Assembly (NCBI GenBank): GCA_030611625.1
Contig: JAUWPK010000150.1
Location: 1-8,240, forward strand
Direction: 5' to 3'
DNA length: 8,240 nt
Origin: Promethearchaeum sp.
GTDB taxonomy: Archaea > Asgardarchaeota > Lokiarchaeia > Sigyniarchaeales > Promethearchaeaceae
Of the stretch, positions 1 through 5,819 are shown in pieces. The notes under the pieces are model-generated. The model saw only the letters and a program-made list of their open reading frames with translations, ran no database searches and had not been told where the DNA came from. Position numbers and translations under genes: made by a program. The number at the start of each line of letters is the position of its first letter. Position 1 is the stretch's first letter.

Positions 1-2781
1 AATACTCTACGTGAAAAATTCCAATATCGCACAAGATATGCGATTTCAGCATATGCTCGACCTGTAAAATCGACTGTAATTAAACAAAAAACGTTAGATG
101 AAAATTTTCATAGTCTTGCTCACGTCTGGTATTTGTTTTCAGAATTAAATGGAACAATGCAAGATTTAGAAGCTAATAATATCCGCACAATTTATCCAGA
201 ATACAGCATAGGAAAATTAAATGCAGCTAAGATATCTGAATTATATCAAGTTGATAATCCTTTAGTGAAGCATTGTATCTTTCAATTTCATATTCAAAAA
301 TTATCCAGTAATATGAAAATAAAGGAAGGAGATTATGTTTTACTAATTCCAGATGAATTAAGAGACCTTCGAAAATGGGAACTTGATAGAAAATGGAGAG
401 TTAAGATAATCGAAATGATTTGGAATTCAAGTTACAATGGTTATTTGATTACGGTTGAATCTAAAGAGAATATTTTAATTTTATATGATAAAGAAGTAGA
501 CAATAAGCCAGAAATTCCTGTTTGGTATTTATATCCAACATCAATGGATGCTTGGACAAGTAAATTATATGGTTTAAGAGTTGGAGGTCTTCTTGAAAGA
601 AAAAGATTTGGTATTAGTTGGTTAGGTGCAAGATTAGCTTATATATGGAATATACGTTCAAGAAATGAACTTTTTTGGCCGAATAATTGGGAATTTTCTT
701 CTAATGAAATATATATGTATTTACCTAAATTGTTGGAATCAATTAGAGAAATCCCTGGAAAAAAACTATTAACTACTATTAGCCCTATACCAGACGAATC
801 ACAAGCAGAAGCAATATTGAAAGCTCTTGATAACGTTATTTATGCAATTATTGGACCTCCAGGAACTGGAAAATCGCAAACAATTGTTGCTTTAGTAGAT
901 GAATTTATTTTCCGATCAGAAAAAGCTAAAAAACCTATACGGATATTGGTATCATCTTTTTCATATACAGCACTCCGTGTTATAATAGATAAAATTAGAA
1001 AAAGTAAAAATATTAAAGGAAATAAATCAAAAGCCGCAGAAATGCAGTTAGTGTTTCTAAGATCAGAAAGTCAACAACCAATTGTGGAAAGTACGGATTG
1101 CACATTCGTTAATGATCTCGTTAGATTACCTAATGGGAGTTGGAGATGGAATGGAGAATCAAAAATAATCACCAAATCCAAACCCTTGGAAGATCAGCTA
1201 ATGAGCAATTTTATTATTTTTGGTAATGCTCATCAATTTTTTAGATTAACCGAAAGAACCAAACCAGAATTTGTATTTGATTTAGTCTTGGTTGATGAAG
1301 CAAGTCAATTACCGACAGATTATTTCTTATCAAGCCTACAGTATATAAAAAATCAAACTTTTCATATTCAACCAAAAATCCCTCATAAGATATCCTTAAC
1401 ACCTAATTCCTTAGTCAATACTAAAGATCATGTTTCAGAAATGAAATTATTAAATCCAATAGACATAAATAATATTACTAAAGTCGTAATAGTAGGAGAT
1501 TATAATCAATTACCTCCAGTTCAACCAATTTTACCCCCAAAAAATTTAGAAAAGGCTTTAGATAGTCTGTTTGCTTATTATGTCAAGCATCATAAAATAT
1601 CTAGAACTCAATTAAAAACAAATTATCGATCCCATCAAGATATCGTTGAGTTCACTAAAACTTTAGGAATTTACGAGGGTTTACACCCAACTGCTTCTTT
1701 AGCTAAGAAAACTTTGCAAGGAGATATAAATAAAACCAATCAATTATGGATCCGAGAAATTTTAGACCCAAATAAAGTTGTCTGCGCAATAATACATAAG
1801 AGAAAATTTGAAATTGCAGTTAGTTCCATTGAAGCAAAATTAGTAGCAGAAATTGTAGTAGGTTACTATGAAATGTGTAATATTACTTCAGAAGAAGAAG
1901 AAAAACTATTTTGGAAAGAAAAACTTGGAGTAGTCGCACCTCATAATGCCCAAGGTCGCTTAATTATACACGATATCTTTGAAAGAATGACTGAAACTTC
2001 AAAGATTTTAACTAAATTGACTAATAGTGAATTAATGGCATATCTAAAAAGCACAGTATACTCAGTTGAAAAATTCCAAGGTTCAGATCGCGAATTAATA
2101 ATAACATCAGTTGGATTATCAGATGTTGACCAAATCAGCTCTGAAGAAGAATTTATTTATGATTTAAATCGATTCAATGTGCTTACATCACGGGCGAAGA
2201 AAAAAATCATTTATATTTGCAGTGATTCATTCTTAGATTTTATTCCTAATGATCGAAATGTCATGGAACATGCATCTCATAGCTATAATTATGCTTATAA
2301 TTTCTGCAATCGAGAAAAAGTTATTTTTATCCAAAACGAGAAAAATAATTTGGATTATATCTATTTTAGATGGAAAGAAGACAGTGTAAAAATAGAAAAA
2401 CCATTAGAATCCTTTAAAATTGACTCAGAAATCGATGGAGACTACTTTGAAATAATTTATTCACCGCACTCCAAATTTAATTCTCTAATCCAAGATATTC
2501 CAAATGACATTTACAAAATTAAAGTAAATAAAAGTAATGAAGGGGATCAAGAAATTTGGCGTTTTAAACTTGAAGAAGTTTTGAAATTATCACATTATAT
2601 TGTAATTCCAGATATAATATCCCAAGATTATGTAAATAAATTTGAGGAAACATTAGATGAACTCAATGACAAAATTAATGAAATTAAAGAAGATGTAAAA
2701 ATAGAAAAAAAAGTGAAGAAAAGTGTTAGAAAAAAAATTAATGTTGATTTTGGTGATGACGAAGAAGATTCCCTCTTCTAA
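1..2781 (+). CDS. UPF1/DNA2-type superfamily 1 helicase, 5'-truncated
   Basis: This is an ATP-dependent nucleic-acid helicase of the UPF1/DNA2 branch of superfamily 1. The frame is open from base 1 and the first 44 codons read as normal protein (for example RTRYAISAYARPVKS), so the gene begins upstream; 926 codons are visible, and a TTG at 133 is only an internal Leu. Visible motifs, numbered from base 1: Q-motif PDESQAEAI (Gln 268), Walker A GPPGTGKS (285-292), Ia ILVSSFSYTAL, II DEAS (432-435), III GDYNQLPP (499-506), IV NYRSH (541-545), V VEKFQGSDRE (689-698) and VI RFNVLTSRA (724-732). All key ATPase residues are present. A beta-rich segment before the Q-motif (around KIKEGDYVLLIP) could be a 1B-like barrel. 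About 190 residues follow motif VI, match no domain I know, and end in a basic stretch and an acidic tip. No nuclease motif is visible, but one could lie in the missing N-terminus. Its substrate (DNA or RNA) cannot be read from the sequence. Confidence 0.9.
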   Translation, partial: NTLREKFQYRTRYAISAYARPVKSTVIKQKTLDENFHSLAHVWYLFSELNGTMQDLEANNIRTIYPEYSIGKLNAAKISELYQVDNPLVKHCIFQFHIQKLSSNMKIKEGDYVLLIPDELRDLRKWELDRKWRVKIIEMIWNSSYNGYLITVESKENILILYDKEVDNKPEIPVWYLYPTSMDAWTSKLYGLRVGGLLERKRFGISWLGARLAYIWNIRSRNELFWPNNWEFSSNEIYMYLPKLLESIREIPGKKLLTTISPIPDESQAEAILKALDNVIYAIIGPPGTGKSQTIVALVDEFIFRSEKAKKPIRILVSSFSYTALRVIIDKIRKSKNIKGNKSKAAEMQLVFLRSESQQPIVESTDCTFVNDLVRLPNGSWRWNGESKIITKSKPLEDQLMSNFIIFGNAHQFFRLTERTKPEFVFDLVLVDEASQLPTDYFLSSLQYIKNQTFHIQPKIPHKISLTPNSLVNTKDHVSEMKLLNPIDINNITKVVIVGDYNQLPPVQPILPPKNLEKALDSLFAYYVKHHKISRTQLKTNYRSHQDIVEFTKTLGIYEGLHPTASLAKKTLQGDINKTNQLWIREILDPNKVVCAIIHKRKFEIAVSSIEAKLVAEIVVGYYEMCNITSEEEEKLFWKEKLGVVAPHNAQGRLIIHDIFERMTETSKILTKLTNSELMAYLKSTVYSVEKFQGSDRELIITSVGLSDVDQISSEEEFIYDLNRFNVLTSRAKKKIIYICSDSFLDFIPNDRNVMEHASHSYNYAYNFCNREKVIFIQNEKNNLDYIYFRWKEDSVKIEKPLESFKIDSEIDGDYFEIIYSPHSKFNSLIQDIPNDIYKIKVNKSNEGDQEIWRFKLEEVLKLSHYIVIPDIISQDYVNKFEETLDELNDKINEIKEDVKIEKKVKKSVRKKINVDFGDDEEDSLF

Positions 2782-2892
2782 TAATATATAATTTCATATT
2801 CATTTTTCGCATATTTTGAACTTATTTCTCAGAATTAGAAAGAAATATTATCATTGATTATATTTTTTAATTATTAGGGGATTAATGAAAAA
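2782..2892. other. AT-rich intergenic gap between helicase and permease
   Basis: These 111 bases hold no gene. Short T-runs at 2803-2807 and 2863-2868 could act as archaeal oligo-T terminators, and AAAGAAATATTA near 2840 loosely resembles an archaeal BRE/TATA element. In a sequence this AT-rich neither stands out from background. The gap does suggest that the permease may have its own promoter rather than being tightly coupled to the helicase. Confidence 0.35.
2876..2880 (+). promoter_or_regulatory. Weak Shine-Dalgarno-like AGGGG before the permease
   Basis: AGGGG lies 12 bases before the TTG at 2893. It is the only purine-rich G cluster in the gap. The frame has a TAG stop at 2875-2877, so the permease cannot start further upstream than 2878, and TTG 2893 is the first standard start after that stop. 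An ATG at 2885 sits closer to the site but is in another frame and meets a stop after four codons. Confidence 0.4.
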
Positions 2893-4242
2893 TTGGTAAA
2901 TTTTATTTTGCTTGGAATTACGTTGATTTTATTTGTAGGTATTCTAATCATTTTTAGCAGAGAAAACATGGATTATGTTGCATTTTCATTACTATTTGCC
3001 TTCATTGCTTGTGTTTTAACCAGTATTATGGTACCTATTGAGCAAGTCGGAGAACATCTACCATGGGTGGATTCTTCTCAAATTACTGGATCAACATGGT
3101 TGATAATTTTCATTAATATGATCGAATTTGAGCCGCTATTATTCATAATCGGAATGCAAATCATCTGCACAATTGCTGAAGAATATAGATTATTCCAATG
3201 GATAGCTGTGAAATCACTTCATATTACAAAAGGAAATCATAGAAGATTCTTCTACATGATTTGTACCATAGCCACTTTAACTGCAGCAGTAATTGCAGAT
3301 GTAACTGTAGCGGTTATTTTTGTCCCATTAGTAATTCGCGCTTGTCGCATTTTAAAAATTCATCCTGCACCTTATCTTTATGGAATTACAATCACCATTA
3401 ATATCGGTTCGATTTTAACTCCTTTTTCATCTTCTAAAAATATTTTGATATCTTCTGAATTTGGTTTAAGTTTTGCTTGGTTTATGCAAAATATGGGTCT
3501 TTTTATCATTTTTGCGCTAATTAGCACCCTAGTTCTATTAGATTTTATGGTTTTACGAAAGTATGATCCTCCTGAAGAAACGCGAAAGCAAATTTTCTTA
3601 GATATAATGAATCCAAAATTACTTATCAGTAATCGAAAGCGTTTTATATTTAATGCGGTTTATGTTGCCCTAATTATTTTAGGATTTATGATTTTCCACG
3701 AGTATTCACCCCTAATTGCTTTTTTTGGTGCAATTCTAATGAGTATTCTTAATGGAATACCGGTTACTAGCATTCTGAAGAAAATTGACCTGAAAGTTAT
3801 CTTCTTCTTTATTGCTCTTTTTCTCTTAATTGGATCAATGGAATTAAATGGTACTTTTAGCCTCATATCAGTAGGACTCTCCATTTTCAATTTAAACAAT
3901 ATCTATGTAGTATCTCTTGGAGTTCTTCTGATATCTAGCCTTTTCTCAGGATTTTTAGCAAGCAACCCGACAGCTGTGTTATTGATTATTATATTGAGAA
4001 ATATTTTTCCTGGAGAAGTCCCAAATATAATTTTAATAGCATTTCTGTTTGGAATTAATCTTGGTGGAAATCTATTACCCCAAGGTGCAACTTGTGATCT
4101 AATGACACTTAATTTAGCAAAAAAACATAAAGTTGAAGGGTTTACTTACAAATCGCTATTAAAGACTGGTGGTGTATTTGCAATAATACATATCGTTATG
4201 TGCATACTTTATCTCACGATTTATAGCTTAATTACTGGCTAA
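2893..4242 (+). CDS. ArsB/NhaD (ion transporter) superfamily permease
   Basis: This is an integral membrane protein of 449 residues with about 12 hydrophobic segments, the usual size for the ArsB/NhaD/CitM-like superfamily of secondary anion transporters and Na+/H+ antiporters. The family's two-fold pseudo-repeat is visible. Half one has IADVTVAVIF (Asp 136) followed by INIGSILTPFSSSKNI (Asn 170). Half two has LASNPTAVLL (Asn 358) followed by INLGGNLLPQGATCDL (Gly 391, Asn 393). These match in position the family's DNVTT and NIGG...GDPPN type sites that line the substrate pathway. The substrate cannot be fixed from sequence: arsenite, Na+/H+ and dicarboxylates all occur in the superfamily, and no arsenic genes are nearby. 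TTG is chosen as the start because it directly precedes the first membrane helix and an upstream stop excludes a longer product; the next in-frame ATG would remove that helix. It has no evident role in DNA repair despite lying between repair-type genes. Confidence 0.82.
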   Translation: MVNFILLGITLILFVGILIIFSRENMDYVAFSLLFAFIACVLTSIMVPIEQVGEHLPWVDSSQITGSTWLIIFINMIEFEPLLFIIGMQIICTIAEEYRLFQWIAVKSLHITKGNHRRFFYMICTIATLTAAVIADVTVAVIFVPLVIRACRILKIHPAPYLYGITITINIGSILTPFSSSKNILISSEFGLSFAWFMQNMGLFIIFALISTLVLLDFMVLRKYDPPEETRKQIFLDIMNPKLLISNRKRFIFNAVYVALIILGFMIFHEYSPLIAFFGAILMSILNGIPVTSILKKIDLKVIFFFIALFLLIGSMELNGTFSLISVGLSIFNLNNIYVVSLGVLLISSLFSGFLASNPTAVLLIIILRNIFPGEVPNIILIAFLFGINLGGNLLPQGATCDLMTLNLAKKHKVEGFTYKSLLKTGGVFAIIHIVMCILYLTIYSLITG

Positions 4243-4285
4243 TTTCTAACACTTCTTTTAATGCTAATATCTAACACTTTTTTGA
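4241..4285 (+). repeat. Tandem T-rich motif behind the permease stop, possible terminator
   Basis: Two near-identical 20-base units begin at 4241 and 4266. Each contains TCTAACACTT followed by a T-rich run (CTTTT in the first, TTTT in the second); they differ at only a few positions and lie 25 bases apart. The first overlaps the permease stop codon. Archaeal RNA polymerase terminates at oligo-T tracts on the non-template strand, so a doubled pyrimidine-rich signal here would fit a terminator. The function is inferred, and there is no stem-loop. Confidence 0.4.
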
Positions 4286-4406
4286 GTATCTATTAAACTA
4301 ATAACCTAGGCATTTTAATGATTAGTAACTGAATTAATAATTAAAAAACCCCAAAATTAGATTTTTTTCAAAGTTGTTCTTGAAATTGAAAAGTAAAATG
4401 ATAATT
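4286..4406. other. AT-rich leader region before mre11
   Basis: No gene is visible here. The region contains a weak 6-base inverted repeat (ACTAAT at 4297-4302, ATTAGT at 4321-4326), an AT stretch around 4333-4347 that could hold a TATA box, and a T7 run at 4362-4368. There is no Shine-Dalgarno sequence ahead of either candidate mre11 ATG. I see no confident promoter, although the mre11-rad50 pair presumably starts its transcript in this interval. Confidence 0.3.
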
Positions 4407-5807
4407 ATGCAACCAATAAAATTTATCCACATGGCCGATACTCATTTGGGATTTCAATTTTACAATATTCCAGAACGGAAGAGGGACTTTAATAGAGCAT
4501 TTAATTGGGTTCTAAATAAGAGTATCAAAGAAGAAGTCGATTTTATTCTTCTAGCAGGTGATGTTTTCAACACAAATAAATCAGATCCTGAAACTGTGGC
4601 AGCTATTTATCAAATGATATCCCAATTTAAATTAAATTCCATGGAAAAACTAAATAGAGAAATTCCTATAATTGCAATTGAAGGAAATCATGATAGAAGT
4701 AACTATTTTTCAAAACGTTCATGGTTAAGATTTCTTACAGAATTAAAACTTATTGTTCTATTAAGTCCAAAATTCAATACTGAAGAAAATAGTTTCGATT
4801 TCGTTCCATATTCAGAAAATAAGAGAAATCCAGGTATGATTCGCATTAAAGATACGTGCATATACGGTGTTCCTTTTTATAGTTCTATGATAAATAACTT
4901 TTTTCCTGTTATATATGATTCCATCCCTGATAATTCTGATACATTTAATATTCTAATGATGCATTTTGGTATAAAAGGTCAAGTTAAATATAGGTCTGGT
5001 ATTAAAATTAGTAAAAATTTAAATTTACTTCATGAAAAAGTAGATTATCTTGCGTTAGGTCATTTCCATAAACAATATGCACTTCCGAGAAATGAAGAAT
5101 GGATTTTTAATCCAGGAAGTTTAGAAACTAATGATGCAATGGAAATCTGGGGAATAGATGATATCTCCTACCCTAGAGGTATTTATTTAGTCGAAGTTAA
5201 AGATAAAAAGTATCCAAATATTAGACATATCCCTTGTGCTAATGGTGAAAGTGAAAGTTCTGAAGAAATACCCAATCGAAGATTTTGTAAACCCTTAATA
5301 GAAATAGGGCGATCTAGTTTAAGATCATTTAAGGATACAATTTCATTTATATTAAAAAGATTAATAATTCATCTAGAAGCAAAAGGAACAACAAATTTAA
5401 AAAAAAATGATTTGGAACTTCCAATTGTCTTGCTTACATTAGCAGGAACAATTTCCTATTCAAGATTGGAAGTTAACATCAATGAATTGAAAAAACAAAT
5501 TATGAAAAAATATGATGTTTTAGATGTTCGTATATTTAGCGGGATGGTAAATTCGAAAATAGATGGAATTGTGGTTGATTCAAATTCTGAGAAATCTATA
5601 GAGGAAATAGAAAACGAAGTTTTTTCTTTGCTCATTGAACAAAATCCAGATTATGAACCACATAAAAACGAAATAATCCAGTTAATGTTAGATTTAAAAA
5701 GTTCTCTTTTAGAACCAAAACCAAATTTTGACCAATTAAAGAATCAAATTAAATCATGGTGGAAAGCACAAATATCACTACAAAATGGGGATAAAAATGA
5801 AGATTAG
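4407..5807 (+). CDS. mre11: Mre11 DNA double-strand break repair nuclease
   Basis: Mre11 is the Mn2+-dependent 3'-5' exonuclease and endonuclease of the Mre11-Rad50 complex, which opens and resects DNA double-strand ends. Counting from ATG 4407 (466 residues), the calcineurin-like phosphoesterase motifs are all present: DTH (Asp 11, His 13), GDVF (Asp 52), GNHD (Asn 94, His 95, Asp 96), MMHFG (His 186) and GHFH (His 219, His 221), followed by NPGSLE. The metal-binding and catalytic set is therefore intact and the enzyme should be active. A capping-domain-like region follows, and the last ~80 residues are charged and helical, as expected for the segment that docks on the Rad50 coiled coil. ATG 4407 gives the typical beginning MQPIKFIHMADTHLG; ATG 4398 would add three residues, and TTG 4374 would add an unlikely basic leader. 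The gene lies 12 bases before rad50, so the two are almost certainly co-transcribed. Confidence 0.93.
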   Translation: MQPIKFIHMADTHLGFQFYNIPERKRDFNRAFNWVLNKSIKEEVDFILLAGDVFNTNKSDPETVAAIYQMISQFKLNSMEKLNREIPIIAIEGNHDRSNYFSKRSWLRFLTELKLIVLLSPKFNTEENSFDFVPYSENKRNPGMIRIKDTCIYGVPFYSSMINNFFPVIYDSIPDNSDTFNILMMHFGIKGQVKYRSGIKISKNLNLLHEKVDYLALGHFHKQYALPRNEEWIFNPGSLETNDAMEIWGIDDISYPRGIYLVEVKDKKYPNIRHIPCANGESESSEEIPNRRFCKPLIEIGRSSLRSFKDTISFILKRLIIHLEAKGTTNLKKNDLELPIVLLTLAGTISYSRLEVNINELKKQIMKKYDVLDVRIFSGMVNSKIDGIVVDSNSEKSIEEIENEVFSLLIEQNPDYEPHKNEIIQLMLDLKSSLLEPKPNFDQLKNQIKSWWKAQISLQNGDKNED

Positions 5808-5811
5808 GAGG
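5806..5811 (+). promoter_or_regulatory. Shine-Dalgarno AGGAGG for rad50
   Basis: A perfect AGGAGG overlaps the last two bases of the mre11 TAG stop and lies 8 bases before the rad50 ATG at 5820. It fixes the rad50 start and suggests translational coupling to mre11. It also contrasts with mre11 itself, which lacks any such site. Confidence 0.85.
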
Positions 5812-5819
5812 CAAATTTA

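Noticed and set aside
133..135. TTG as the helicase start
   Set aside because: The frame is open to base 1 with protein-like sequence, and there is no ribosome site; this codon is an internal Leu.
3660..3899. Minus-strand open frame of 79 codons
   Set aside because: It lies wholly inside the permease gene, is rich in Lys/Ile/Arg from reversed membrane codons, and has no recognisable domain.
4297..4326. ACTAAT/ATTAGT inverted repeat as a terminator hairpin or operator
   Set aside because: Six AT-rich base pairs with an 18-base loop are too weak and are expected by chance in this composition.
4374..4376. TTG as the mre11 start
   Set aside because: It would add 11 residues before the conserved IKFIHMADTHLG beginning; ATG 4407 or 4398 fits the family better.
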